Shown here: piece by piece, positions 28,839-38,144 of the stretch
How positions within the stretch are numbered: position 1 is the stretch's first letter
Layout of the letters: each line of letters starts with the position of its first letter
Origin: Paenibacillus sinensis
GTDB taxonomy: Bacteria > Bacillota > Bacilli > Paenibacillales > Paenibacillaceae
Assembly (NCBI RefSeq): GCF_019904155.1
Contig: NZ_JAHCMB010000130.1
Coordinates: 1-53,597, forward strand
Direction: 5' to 3'
Length of the DNA: 53,597 nt
Translations under genes and position numbers: made by a program
The notes under the pieces: model-generated
The model's database searches: none
The model's input: only the letters and a program-made list of their open reading frames with translations
Told to the model about the DNA's origin: nothing

Positions 28839-29174
28839 GGATCATACGCCTCCAGATAAACTTTTGATAAACAAATAAACTAATTTTATTTATAAACGTT
28901 TAGTAATATAATGAATATCCCAGCTAATCAAATAGTAATGATAATTGTTTCGGTAGTCAATGCCTTTTGCGCAATTCACAGGTCAAAACTTATTGTATTC
29001 GGGAATAAACATTGATTAATCAAGGAATTTTCATTTTTTCTTTCTTTATGAATTCAGATACTTCAGAGGAAATCCGGATCTCCTTCTTGTACAAAACCGA
29101 TTTATGTGCTATTTTCAATTCATAATACACTTCTGCCAGAAGAACCCCCTTTTTTCCTTAGGAGGAACTAATCA
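28839..29174. promoter_or_regulatory. Divergent kdgA/kdgK control region
   Basis: This 336-base AT-rich intergenic region carries the promoters of both genes. It contains two palindromes, TAAACGTTTA at 28893-28902 near kdgA and TTGATTAATCAA at 29012-29023 between the two genes. Either could be the operator of the LacI-family regulator encoded after kdgK; assignment is inference. Confidence 0.5.
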
Positions 29175-30122
29175 ATGGATAAACATTTGGACGTCGTCAC
29201 ATTTGGTGAGCCTATGGCGATGTTTTATGCGAATGAAACCGGACCGCTTGATGAAGTCACCGCCTTCTCCAAGGCTCTGGCGGGCGCAGAGAGCAATGTG
29301 GCTGCCGGGTTGTCGCGTCTGGAACACCGGGTCGGCTATGTAACCAAGCTCGGCCAGGACAGCTTCGGCACTTTTATTATGAAAGCCTTGAACAACGAGG
29401 GGATCGACACCTCGCGCATTACGTTTACAGGGCGGCTCCGGACCGGGATGCTGGTCAAATCGAAGGTTGAGAGCGGCGATCCCCAGGTAGAATACTTCCG
29501 CAAAGGCTCGGCAGCCTCCACACTCAGCCCTGAGGAATTGGACGAAGCCTACTTCTCTTCCGCTGGGCATCTGCATGTAACCGGCATCTCCGCCGCCTTG
29601 TCGCCGGAATGCCTCAGCTTCTCCGAGCATGCCATGGACTTTATGCGGGCTCAGGGCAAGACGGTATCGCTCGATCCGAATCTTCGCCCTTCTCTGTGGC
29701 CGGACCGGCAGAAGATGATTGATACGATCAACGGCCTGGCCACGCGCTGCGACTGGTTCCTGCCGGGCCTCGGCGAAGGCCGCATTCTGACGGGCCTCGA
29801 CACACCGGAGGAAATCGCTGCCTGCTATCTGGAGCTTGGCGTTTCCCTTGTCGTCATCAAGCTGGGGCCGGAAGGCGCATATTTCAAATCGGCGGACGGC
29901 AGCGAGGGAAAGGTCGAGGGTTTCAAAGTAGAGAAGGTTGTCGACACGGTAGGCGCCGGGGACGGCTTCGCAACCGGCGTCGTCAGCGGGCTGCTGGAGA
30001 AGCTTCCGGCACGGGAAGCGGTCAGGCGGGGGAATGCGATCGGCGCTTTGGCCGTCATGTCGCGTGGTGATATGGACGGACTGCCGACAAGGGAGGAACT
30101 GGCGCGTTTCATGAACCGGTAA
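29175..30122 (+). CDS. kdgK: 2-keto-3-deoxygluconate kinase (PfkB family)
   Basis: 315 residues from ATG 29175 with AGGAGG nine bases upstream. PfkB signatures: GAESNVAAGLSRL near the start, and VDTVGAGDGFATGVVSG with the catalytic Asp near residue 260. The DVVTFGEPMAMF start and SLDPNLRPSLWPD are typical of KDG kinases. It phosphorylates KDG to KDPG, the substrate of the aldolase encoded divergently. A strong bidirectional terminator separates it from kdgR. Confidence 0.9.
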   Translation: MDKHLDVVTFGEPMAMFYANETGPLDEVTAFSKALAGAESNVAAGLSRLEHRVGYVTKLGQDSFGTFIMKALNNEGIDTSRITFTGRLRTGMLVKSKVESGDPQVEYFRKGSAASTLSPEELDEAYFSSAGHLHVTGISAALSPECLSFSEHAMDFMRAQGKTVSLDPNLRPSLWPDRQKMIDTINGLATRCDWFLPGLGEGRILTGLDTPEEIAACYLELGVSLVVIKLGPEGAYFKSADGSEGKVEGFKVEKVVDTVGAGDGFATGVVSGLLEKLPAREAVRRGNAIGALAVMSRGDMDGLPTREELARFMNR

Positions 30123-30189
30123 GAAATCGCCTCATGCGGTTCACTTCTTAGGATTCACCCTCTCATTCATATAAATTGCCATCGAAGCA

Positions 30190-30233
30190 AACAAGGACAT
30201 CTCTTCCGGGTCAGCGGAAAAGATGTCCTTGTT
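30190..30233. terminator. Bidirectional terminator between kdgK and kdgR
   Basis: AACAAGGACATCT and AGATGTCCTTGTT form a perfect outer stem that continues with one mismatch (TTCCG/CGGAA), leaving a small loop. Convergent genes end on both sides. T-runs are short, so its strength is uncertain. Confidence 0.65.
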
Positions 30234-30263
30234 ACTGTTGCTACGCTTGGGTAGTGTACGTTA

Positions 30264-31280
30264 TTAAGTTAACTGCCGAACGGAATGCCCCGGCTGAAGC
30301 GCCGGCGAGAAGCGGTACGTGATCGGAACCGGCGATCCGCCCTCTTCGATGCCGCCCAGAATGATCTTGGCGGCCTGCATGCCCATTTCATAGGCGGGCT
30401 GGCGAATGGTCGTGATTTCCGGATTGTAGACGGCGGCGATCTCGGCCCCATCGATGCCGATCACCGACAGATCATCCGGAATCTTAAGTCCCTTACGATT
30501 GGCGTATTTCAGCGCCTCGCCAAGGGCGATGTCATTCGCCGCCAGAAGCGCAGTTGGCGGCTCCTCCATGGAGAGCAGCGAATCAAGCGCTGCTCCCATA
30601 TCTTCTCTGGCTGCGCTGCAGATATAGGCATCGTTCCATTGGAGGCCGGCTTCTCCCGCGGCTCTCCGGAAGCCCGCGATCCGCTCCCTCCGGGGAGTAA
30701 CGGCATAGGGTCCGAGCGGCAGGGTCAGCAATGCCACCCGCGTATGGCCCGCCTCGGCGAACTCCCGAACCGCTGCCTTGATCGCCAGTTCATTATCAAG
30801 CAGAAGGCTCTGGGTCGAGATGCCGTCGATCAGCCTGTCCATAAAGACGAGCGGATACCGGCTCTCCGTCAGGGGAACGTACCGGGTGACGTCGTCTCCC
30901 GTCGGGAACACAATCAGCCCGTCCACCTGCCGGGCCAGCAGCGTCTCGATATATCTGCTCTCCTTGTCCGGGTTCTCGTCGGCATTGCAGATAATGACCT
31001 GAATGTCCCTTAGCTGAAGCTCGTTCTCGATTGCACGGATGCACTGAATGGACAGGGAATAATTGATGTCCGCCACGATGACCCCGACCGTGTATGTCCG
31101 GTTCTGTTTAAGCCCCCGGGCCAGGCCGTTTGGCCGATAGTTCAGCTCTTCGATCACAGCCGCGATTTTATTCCGCGTCTCTTCGCTCATATATTTATAC
31201 CGTTTATTCAGAAACTGCGAGACTGTGCTTTTGGACACGCCCGCCTTCTTGGCCACATCATCAATAGTCATCTTTTTCAT
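30264..31280 (-). CDS. kdgR: LacI family regulator, KdgR-like
   Basis: 338 residues from ATG 31280. The LacI DNA-binding start is MTIDDVAKKAGVSKSTVSQFLN with the hinge helix NGLARGLKQ. A periplasmic-binding-like sensor follows (TVGVIVADINYSLSIQCI, ALLAANDIALGEALKYA, LSVIGIDGAE, TTIRQPAYEMG). The Q-F-L-N in place of V-L-N is like the B. subtilis KdgR branch. Position next to kdgK and kdgA suggests it represses them and responds to KDG. Confidence 0.8.
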   Translation of the reverse strand: MKKMTIDDVAKKAGVSKSTVSQFLNKRYKYMSEETRNKIAAVIEELNYRPNGLARGLKQNRTYTVGVIVADINYSLSIQCIRAIENELQLRDIQVIICNADENPDKESRYIETLLARQVDGLIVFPTGDDVTRYVPLTESRYPLVFMDRLIDGISTQSLLLDNELAIKAAVREFAEAGHTRVALLTLPLGPYAVTPRRERIAGFRRAAGEAGLQWNDAYICSAAREDMGAALDSLLSMEEPPTALLAANDIALGEALKYANRKGLKIPDDLSVIGIDGAEIAAVYNPEITTIRQPAYEMGMQAAKIILGGIEEGGSPVPITYRFSPALQPGHSVRQLT

Positions 31281-31500
31281 AAACTTTCACTCCGGTTGCT
31301 TAGGGGTCCTGTCACCCCGGGAATTCATACAAGAGAAACGGCTTCTACTGTGTCAACTGTCTATTAAAAAAGTATATCTGAAATTTAGTAAATTATCCAT
31401 GTGAGCATTTTGCAGTGTAATCGAATTATGCAAAATGCTGATGCAGTAGACTTTCTCCTGAAATGAGTCGGCTTCATTCGAACGCCGGAGCTGAAGCCTC

Positions 31501-33198
31501 TTATTCTAGCGGAATCGAGTAGAAGATCCGATAACCGTTGCGGTCGGTATACCAGAACACTTGATTGCCGCTGACAACCGGATCGCATTCCGACAATCCA
31601 AAATAGGCAAGAGTATGGACGGAGCCAGCCGGGTTGCCATCCTGGTCGATATAGACATACTTCAGATCACCGGGTTGACCTTCAAAATCGAATTCCTGCC
31701 ACAGCACCATCAGCTTGTCGTCGGTTATCTTGACCAATTTCGGAATGGACGCGATTCGGCTGCTGCCGACATATTTGCCCAGTGTAATTTGCTTAACGGC
31801 TGATTTGTCCAGACTGTTCTTGGGCAGCACGCTGAGGATGATGTCGCGCTGATCCCTTTTGAGCCCAACCAGATCGTAAGAGTTGTATTCGGTAACCTGG
31901 GAATGGTCGATCGTATTCATCGCCACGATATAGCTGCTGGAGGATACTTCAAATCCGCCGAGAGATACACCCGTCTGATTCGCGCCGATCGCCCCCGGAA
32001 TTTGGAAAAGATCCACCTCCGTATACTTCCGTCCGTCGCCTTTGTTCAGGACAATGGAGCGGGGGTAAGCGTCGCCGTGATCGATCAGAACATGATTAGC
32101 CCCGTCGAACCGGACATACTGGTCGAAGGAGTGGCTGACATGATTGCTCTGGAATCGGCCCAGATCATTTGTTACCGTCATGCTGGATGTGTTAACGACC
32201 AGAGTCAGCTGGGATTGGTGATTGAAGCCGTCGGGTGTTGTGTAGCGTTCCCGCGCAGTATGGAAGACAAGCGTGCTGCCGGACTCGGCCATCCGGCCGG
32301 AGCCTGCGTCAAAAGGCTTGACTGTGTAGCTCGGCCCGCCTTTGACCGATACGCTGTCAATCCGGTTGAAGTTCTTGTCGTACCGGACAATCCGGATAAC
32401 TTCTTTGTCGTCATTCTCTTCCGTGTTGTTCTGGCCGAAGGCGATATAATTGTAAGTCTCACCGCTATAAAAACCGCCGAATATCGGAAGCTCATAAGCA
32501 AGGCTGTTTTTGGACATAAGCTGGAAGCTGCTGTCATAAGTCTCCATCTCCACCTGGCCGTCAGCCCGAATGGCGGTTACCGTTCCGTCCTGGTTCTTCA
32601 CGAGATATGATTCCACCGGGCTCTTCCATCTTGGAAAAGAGGACGATTCGGCATTGCTGGTTCCGGCGGCGGATGACTTCACCCGGTAGGCATGATCAGG
32701 CGTTCTGGAAAATAGCGAGACCTTGTTGGCAGTCGCTTCATATTCCACATCATAGGGAATTCTGGCGGCCAGGTCCCGCAGTTGAACATAATTGCTGCCG
32801 TCGATGTTGTAAGCCTTGACCGTCTGAAGCGTCCCGTCTATGAGAAGCTTCAGATTTTGCGGAATGGCCGGATAGGTGCTGCTTTCGCTGTAATATTGGT
32901 CTTCCCCGCTCCCATCGGGAACATAGGCTTGTCCGGTGCTGACCTCGACCGCCTGGCTCTTGATATTCCAGGAAACATTGAACTGGCTGGAAGTGCCCGA
33001 GAAATGCTCCGCAATGTCCCGCAGTTTGAAATAGTTGCTCCCTTGAATGTTGAAACCGGTAAGATCGGCTTCTTCCCCGTCAAAATATGTACGGCTCTCC
33101 GTCACACTGGCTTTAACCGACTGGTCCGCAGAAGCGGAAGCGCCGAATGTCAGCGAGACCAGAGCTATGATGACCCACAGATTAAGTATTTTCTTCAA
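31501..33198 (-). CDS. Secreted protein with stalk (copper amine oxidase N-terminal-like) domains
   Basis: Start chosen at TTG 33198, seven bases after GGGGGA, giving 565 residues. It has a signal peptide (KKILNLWVIIALVSLTFGASASA). Two stalk-type units contain the repeated pattern GSNYFKLRDIAEHF and GSNYVQLRDLAARI (residues about 50-160). The remainder is beta-rich without a family I recognise, possibly a propeller (repeated hydrophobic strands with YR, IR and FDG turns). Stalk domains are common in Paenibacillus surface proteins. It probably acts at the cell surface; the role is unknown. Confidence 0.75.
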   Translation of the reverse strand: MKKILNLWVIIALVSLTFGASASADQSVKASVTESRTYFDGEEADLTGFNIQGSNYFKLRDIAEHFSGTSSQFNVSWNIKSQAVEVSTGQAYVPDGSGEDQYYSESSTYPAIPQNLKLLIDGTLQTVKAYNIDGSNYVQLRDLAARIPYDVEYEATANKVSLFSRTPDHAYRVKSSAAGTSNAESSSFPRWKSPVESYLVKNQDGTVTAIRADGQVEMETYDSSFQLMSKNSLAYELPIFGGFYSGETYNYIAFGQNNTEENDDKEVIRIVRYDKNFNRIDSVSVKGGPSYTVKPFDAGSGRMAESGSTLVFHTARERYTTPDGFNHQSQLTLVVNTSSMTVTNDLGRFQSNHVSHSFDQYVRFDGANHVLIDHGDAYPRSIVLNKGDGRKYTEVDLFQIPGAIGANQTGVSLGGFEVSSSSYIVAMNTIDHSQVTEYNSYDLVGLKRDQRDIILSVLPKNSLDKSAVKQITLGKYVGSSRIASIPKLVKITDDKLMVLWQEFDFEGQPGDLKYVYIDQDGNPAGSVHTLAYFGLSECDPVVSGNQVFWYTDRNGYRIFYSIPLE

Positions 33199-33417
33199 TG
33201 TATATTCCCCCAATTGCTATGTCTTTTGGTATAAAAAATGATTCTATCTCTATGACGCTACGGCCCCCTCCCCTGGTTCTAGGTGCACTCTATTAAATTA
33301 TGGAGGAAAAACCTCCCTATTCACAATAGATTATAGGAAAAAGACAAAAAAGCACGCGAAATAACGCCTTCGCATGCTCTGCATTCCGTCGATTAATCAG
33401 GATATTCCCTTAATCCG
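33199..33417. other. Intergenic region before the stalk protein gene
   Basis: No gene seen. This region should hold the stalk protein promoter. A small GGAGGAAAAACCTCC inverted repeat lies at about 33302-33317 without a T-run. Confidence 0.4.
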
Positions 33418-33671
33418 GTACAAACTGTTCCAAACGCTGCACTTCACCTTTTCGATTCCATCTCATCAATTTTTTTGCCAATACCTAATTCCGTATTCTC
33501 AGTTGCTCTGCTCTATGACCTCTTTAAGCGCAACCCCTACCAACCTCATTTCTATAGCTTTTCTCTTTATTTCTGCCGGGTACCCCCTTTGGTTGCCATG
33601 CCAAAGCACTTCCTAGATTATCTCTCCTATCTGACAACAAGGTTTCATTCTAATGTTTCGGGGACAGTCCA
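33418..33671 (-). pseudogene. Decayed IS3-type OrfA remnant with one terminal repeat
   Basis: The minus strand starts at ATG 33599 with MATKG. After a one-base shift it continues YPAEIKRKAIEMRLVGVALK and EVIEQSN, then a stop, and a further frame gives RWNRKGEVQRLEQFV. This order is that of the helix-turn-helix OrfA of IS3-group transposases. A TGGACTGTCCCCG sequence at 33671-33659 upstream of the start looks like the terminal inverted repeat. No OrfB or opposite end is visible. Recognition is by pattern memory and needs a database check. Confidence 0.55.
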
Positions 33672-33752
33672 ATGGATAATCGGAACAGTTGGTCAGAATC
33701 AGCCCAGCTCTGCTGTATTCCTAACTTCAAGCCCCCTCTCCGGGTTTCTCAG

Positions 33753-36479
33753 TCAGGGACTTGTGTCCGCAGAGATCAGCTTATGTCTCACCGACAAAGA
33801 ACCGTCCTTAACCTTGATCTGGACTTCGCCCTGCTCATCCGTACGGAAGATGTCCATTCCGGCTGCAAGATAACGCTCCAGCACCTCCTTGCCTGGGTGG
33901 CCGTAGGTATTGTTCTCTCCCACAGAAATGACCGCAGTCGAGGGCTTCCAGTATTGGAGCCAGGCTTCGCTGCTGGACGTTTTGCTGCCGTGATGGGCTG
34001 CTTTCAGCACATCCACTTGCCCAGCCGCCGTCTGGGCGCAAGCCGTTCCGGCAGGGATGCAGGCTGATTGTTGCGCGGCGATCACTTCAGTTTCGGCGGC
34101 TTTTTCAATATCGCCCGTGAACAGGAAGCTGCGCCCGCTCATCTCCAGCCGGAAGACAACGGAGGAATTGTTCTGCTCCTCTACAACTGGAAGAACCGGC
34201 TCCCCCGCGCTCCCGAGCTTCGGCCACAGAAAGGACAGCCTCGTCCCTTCGGACCCGGACGGCGACCACTGCATACCTTGATGAACGGCGTACAGCCTAA
34301 TTCCCTTCTGGACCGCCGTGCTCATCAGCTTGGTGTAATTGTCGTGTTCGGCAAGCGTCCCGTTGAACAGGAGGGCGTTAACCGGAATCTCTTCCAGAAC
34401 GGCCTGAAGCCCGCCCATATGATCCTGATCGCCATGAGTCAAAATAACGGCATCCAGATGGTGGACGCCCCTTTTTCTGAGCAGCGGCACCACCGTCTTG
34501 GCTCCCACCTCATACGGACTGCGGCGTACCCGCCATTCCTCCTTGCTGCCAAAGCTCAAGGTTCCGCCTCCATCCACCAGAATGTGAACGCCGCCGGGCG
34601 CCGAAATCAGAATGCTGTCTCCTTGCCCCACATCAAGAAAGCTGACTTCACCCTCCGGGGACGGCATTTCCGGCTTGTAGCCCCAATAGAGCAGCAGCGA
34701 CAGTCCGGCGGTAATTAATACAGCCGTGATTCGGTAACGCCGGACGGCAGCCGTGCCCATTATGCCAGCGGGAGACGGGGAAGAATCCCGTGCATCACAA
34801 TGCCCATCCCCTTCCAGCGGAACGGTCTCCCCGGCGATGTAACCGGGAACCTTCCGGGCCTCGGCCGCGAGCTTCAGCATAAGCAGCAGCGCATACAGCA
34901 GTCCATAGTACACAACAATCCAGATCAGAGACGGCGACCGCCAAATCGTCATTCCCGCATAACGCCCGATGCCGTCCACAACGGCGAAGGTGGCCGTATT
35001 CAGCAGTCTGACCAGCCAGGCAATCTGCTCCGCCAGATACGGCCACAGTCTGGACAGCAGAAGCGAAGCCGTTCCTAAAGGCAGCACGCCGAATGTAATG
35101 AACGGAACGAGAATGAAATTGGCAGCGAACGACAGCATCGCGAACTGATTGAAATAATAGATGGTTAGCGGAAAAGATACCAGCTGTGCTGTCAGCGTGA
35201 CAGCCACCGCGCTTCCAGGCCGCCTGGGGAGACGAGCCAGAAGCGGAGCCGCCAGCGGAACGAAGACGATCAGTCCCGCCGTCACCAGAAAAGACAGCTG
35301 AAAGCTGACGTTCAGCAAATAGTACGGCTCCCAGAGCAGCATCAGCCACCCGGCGAGACAGAGGACATGAAGTCCGTCCTTCAATATTCCTACACGGGCG
35401 GCGTACAGCGCGATCATGCTCATGAGACCCGCTCGAATGACGGACGGACCGGCGCCCGCAAGCAGTACGTACACCGGAAGGAACAGCATGGTCAGCGTCA
35501 GCGCTGTCTCCCTCGTCAGCCGTATCCGGGTCAGCACATACAGCAGCACGCCCGCGTAGACGGCAACATGCATGCCGGAGATAGCCAGAATATGGGTTAG
35601 CCCAAGCCGTGAGAACTGCTTATAGGTGTCCGGGTCGAGCTCATCCTGCATCCCGATAATCAGCCCTTTCAAATAGCCTGCGTCCCTCGCAGGGAACAGC
35701 CGCTCCAGCTCGCCTCCGATACCGCTTCGGACGGAATCGCTCCATCTGAGCACCGACCTGAAGCCAAAGCCCGCGGGAGCTTCCACCGTCACACTGGCTG
35801 TTCCGGACGCCTTCAACAGCCAATGAATATGGCGGCTTCGCAGGTACTCTCTATAATCAAACCCGTCGAAATTCCGGGCTGTGGCCGGAAGCTCCAGCGC
35901 CCCGTCCACCCTGACCCGGTCACCACGTTTCCACTTCGCCGCTTCCGAAATTTCTTCTTCGGCCTGCAGCTTGACCTGAACCGCAATTTTTTCTCCTTGG
36001 GCGGCGGCTGCGGCTCCGCCAGCTTCTTCACTCCCCGCTTCGGTAGAACCGGTGTCTTCTTCATCGTTGACGGCGCCCTCGACAGACAGTAAGGCGGCAT
36101 CATGAATCACCATAACAAAATCCACCCGGTCTCCGTCGCGTTCAACTGTGGAGGACACAATCCCTTCCATATGTACCGGCGCCTCTTCCAGCCCCGATGC
36201 GGACTGTCCGAGAGCAGCCGGAAGCGCCGTTGTGTTCCGGTGGTCATTCCACTCGAAATAAGCTCCTCCAAGGGTAAGTATGAACCATAGAAAGATCAGC
36301 AGCTTGACCCCTTGACCGCGTCTCAGCAGAGCTACCGCCGCCGTCAGCAGCGTAATACCGGCCCATACCCACAGCAAGCGATTTATGATCAGCAAATAGG
36401 CGGCGGCATTTCCAGCGGTCCAACAGACAGCCGCATAAACTAATGGCCTCTTTGTCATCTTTCTCATCCTTTCATTCAC
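33753..36479 (-). CDS. comEC: DNA internalisation competence protein ComEC/Rec2
   Basis: 908 residues if starting at ATG 36479; internal ATGs at 36467 and 36458 are also plausible and the ribosome site does not decide. It has an N-terminal membrane region and OB-like domain (VQVKLQAEEEISEAAKWKRGD), the competence membrane domain (LTHILAISGMHVAVYAG near residue 290), and a C-terminal metallo-beta-lactamase domain with LTHGDQDHMGGL and FTGDIEKAAE. It forms the channel that takes single-stranded DNA across the membrane. Insertions in the N-terminal half make it longer than B. subtilis ComEC (776). Confidence 0.94.
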   Translation of the reverse strand: MNERMRKMTKRPLVYAAVCWTAGNAAAYLLIINRLLWVWAGITLLTAAVALLRRGQGVKLLIFLWFILTLGGAYFEWNDHRNTTALPAALGQSASGLEEAPVHMEGIVSSTVERDGDRVDFVMVIHDAALLSVEGAVNDEEDTGSTEAGSEEAGGAAAAAQGEKIAVQVKLQAEEEISEAAKWKRGDRVRVDGALELPATARNFDGFDYREYLRSRHIHWLLKASGTASVTVEAPAGFGFRSVLRWSDSVRSGIGGELERLFPARDAGYLKGLIIGMQDELDPDTYKQFSRLGLTHILAISGMHVAVYAGVLLYVLTRIRLTRETALTLTMLFLPVYVLLAGAGPSVIRAGLMSMIALYAARVGILKDGLHVLCLAGWLMLLWEPYYLLNVSFQLSFLVTAGLIVFVPLAAPLLARLPRRPGSAVAVTLTAQLVSFPLTIYYFNQFAMLSFAANFILVPFITFGVLPLGTASLLLSRLWPYLAEQIAWLVRLLNTATFAVVDGIGRYAGMTIWRSPSLIWIVVYYGLLYALLLMLKLAAEARKVPGYIAGETVPLEGDGHCDARDSSPSPAGIMGTAAVRRYRITAVLITAGLSLLLYWGYKPEMPSPEGEVSFLDVGQGDSILISAPGGVHILVDGGGTLSFGSKEEWRVRRSPYEVGAKTVVPLLRKRGVHHLDAVILTHGDQDHMGGLQAVLEEIPVNALLFNGTLAEHDNYTKLMSTAVQKGIRLYAVHQGMQWSPSGSEGTRLSFLWPKLGSAGEPVLPVVEEQNNSSVVFRLEMSGRSFLFTGDIEKAAETEVIAAQQSACIPAGTACAQTAAGQVDVLKAAHHGSKTSSSEAWLQYWKPSTAVISVGENNTYGHPGKEVLERYLAAGMDIFRTDEQGEVQIKVKDGSLSVRHKLISADTSP

Positions 36480-36632
36480 TCCGAACTACCCGGCCCGGGA
36501 GGCTATAGCTCTGCATGCCTTAAAGTTCTCCATCGCAGGCAATTTTCTTAACCCGTAAGCAGCACCTTACAATCCCCTCTTCCGAAAGCGTCATAGGGAC
36601 TGTACCGTGAGCGATATTTTTTCAACCGGAAA

Positions 36633-36674
36633 CAAAAAGAACCCCTGTTACGCGCATCACGCGTGAACAGAGGT
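36633..36674 (-). terminator. Terminator between comEB and comEC
   Basis: Minus strand ACCTCTGTTCACGCG and CGCGTAACAGGGGT with a short loop, followed by TCTTTTTG. ComEC may therefore be expressed from its own promoter. Confidence 0.8.
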
Positions 36675-36731
36675 CCTTCCTCATTGCCGACTTGCGGCCC
36701 GTTATGAAATTGCGTATCTTAATCGCCTGCG

Positions 36732-37250
36732 TTAGTCCGTTACGCCCAGCACCGTTTCCCGGGGAGGCTCGTAGCCTTCCAGTCTGCGAAACAGAATACC
36801 CTTGGTGCCCATCATCTGCTTGACCTTCTCCGTGTCCTTCGGGTATTCGCGGGTATAGACGATTTCGACCACCCCGCTGTTGGCAAGCATGTTGGCGCAG
36901 GTCCAGCACGGCTCGTCTGTCACGTACACAGTGCTGCCCTCCCGGTCAATCCGGTCCGTGAACAGCAGCAGATTCTGCTCCGCATGAATGGTCCGGATGC
37001 AGCGCTGCTTCTTGATCATAGTCTCTTTGCCGTCGACGATCTCCAGTTCGTACTGCTCGGATACCATGCAGCCTGCTTCCGAGCAGTCCGGCACGCCCAT
37101 GGGCGCTCCGTTATACGCGGTGCCGAGCAGCTTCTTGCCCTGAACAAGCACGGCGCCGACGTGGCGGCGCGGGCAACGAGAGCGGGTCGAAACCATAAAA
37201 GCAATATCCATGAAATAGGTATCCCAGTCCTTGCGGTATGCGATGGTCAT
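36732..37250 (-). CDS. comEB: ComEB, deoxycytidylate deaminase family
   Basis: 172 residues from ATG 37250 (GGGGA upstream). Zinc site: HAEQNLLLF with the catalytic Glu and PCWTCANML. DWDTYFMDIAFMVSTRSRCPRRHVGAV at the start is typical of dCMP deaminases. It converts dCMP to dUMP. It is part of the com cluster by position but dispensable for transformation in B. subtilis. Confidence 0.94.
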   Translation of the reverse strand: MTIAYRKDWDTYFMDIAFMVSTRSRCPRRHVGAVLVQGKKLLGTAYNGAPMGVPDCSEAGCMVSEQYELEIVDGKETMIKKQRCIRTIHAEQNLLLFTDRIDREGSTVYVTDEPCWTCANMLANSGVVEIVYTREYPKDTEKVKQMMGTKGILFRRLEGYEPPRETVLGVTD

Positions 37251-37353
37251 CTGATTTCCCCATTTTCTTCAAAAATCGTTGTTACTTATTGTAGCATATC
37301 CCGTCAACCCGTTCCTATGAGAACACGCAGCACATCCGTCCCAGAACCGTTGC

Positions 37354-37989
37354 TTAATAAACAACGTAGGGCTTCATCTTCTCCAGCATCTTCGGTCCGA
37401 TCCCCTTGACCTTCTCCAGATCGGACGCGCTCTTGAAGGGACCATGCTGGCTGCGGTAATCGACGATCGCCTGCGCCTTCTTCTCGCCGATCCCGGGCAG
37501 TGCAGTCAATTCGGCGGCACTCGCCGTATTGACGTTCACCATGCCGGCGGCTGCGGCCGGCTGGCTGCCCGCGGCGGCAGCATCCGCCGCCGCGCCGGAC
37601 GCGGCTTCGGCTGTGCCGGAAGCCGCCTGGCCTTCGCCGCCGGTTCCCCCGGCGGCTGCGCCTGCGGGGGCGGCCGGGACGCCTGCGGCCGCCTCCGCCA
37701 TGGCCCCGCCGCTGCCTGCCGCAGCGGGGCCTGCCGTTCCGACGGTACCGGCTGTGCCTTCGCCGGTTCCGCCTCCAGCGGCGCTGATACCGCCGCCGCC
37801 CATTCTGCCTGCGGCCGCCTCCCCGGCCGTCCCTGCTGCCTCGCCGCCGATGCCCAGCGCCTCCGACATAGCGCTGCCCAGCGGCTGCCAGCCGGCCATG
37901 TCCCGGTCCTCACCGCCGCCTGCGGCCCAGATCACAATGCCGCCCGCCACAGCCAGGACTGCGGCTCCTATTTTGTGCATACGTATCAT
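37354..37989 (-). CDS. comEA: ComEA-like DNA receptor with Gly/Ala-rich linker
   Basis: 211 residues from ATG 37989 with GGAG nine bases upstream. An N-terminal membrane anchor (IGAAVLAVAGGIVIWAAG, residues 7-24) is followed by about 100 residues (47-149) almost entirely Gly, Ala, Ser and Thr. The C-terminal helix-hairpin-helix unit (VNVNTASAAELTALPGIGEK, then HGPFKSASDLEKVKGIGPKM) is standard ComEA, which binds incoming DNA outside the membrane. B. subtilis ComEA has an SLBB domain between anchor and helix-hairpin-helix. No such domain is visible here; the low-complexity linker takes its place. Confidence 0.88.
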   Translation of the reverse strand: MIRMHKIGAAVLAVAGGIVIWAAGGGEDRDMAGWQPLGSAMSEALGIGGEAAGTAGEAAAGRMGGGGISAAGGGTGEGTAGTVGTAGPAAAGSGGAMAEAAAGVPAAPAGAAAGGTGGEGQAASGTAEAASGAAADAAAAGSQPAAAAGMVNVNTASAAELTALPGIGEKKAQAIVDYRSQHGPFKSASDLEKVKGIGPKMLEKMKPYVVY

Positions 37990-38144
37990 ATCACGTCACT
38001 CCTTCGTTATCCGGACAGTCGCCCGATCTTCTTATTTACCCCTTACAATTTCCATATCATTGGCATTAGTCAAGCCACCCGCGCATACATATATCGAAGA
38101 ACGTTACTGGCAAAGAGTAAAGCGCGAAAGGAGGGAATCACAGG

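Noticed and set aside
33374..33873. Plus-strand frames between the stalk protein gene and comEC
   Set aside because: They lie opposite the IS3-type relic and the comEC end, and show no domain or start signal.
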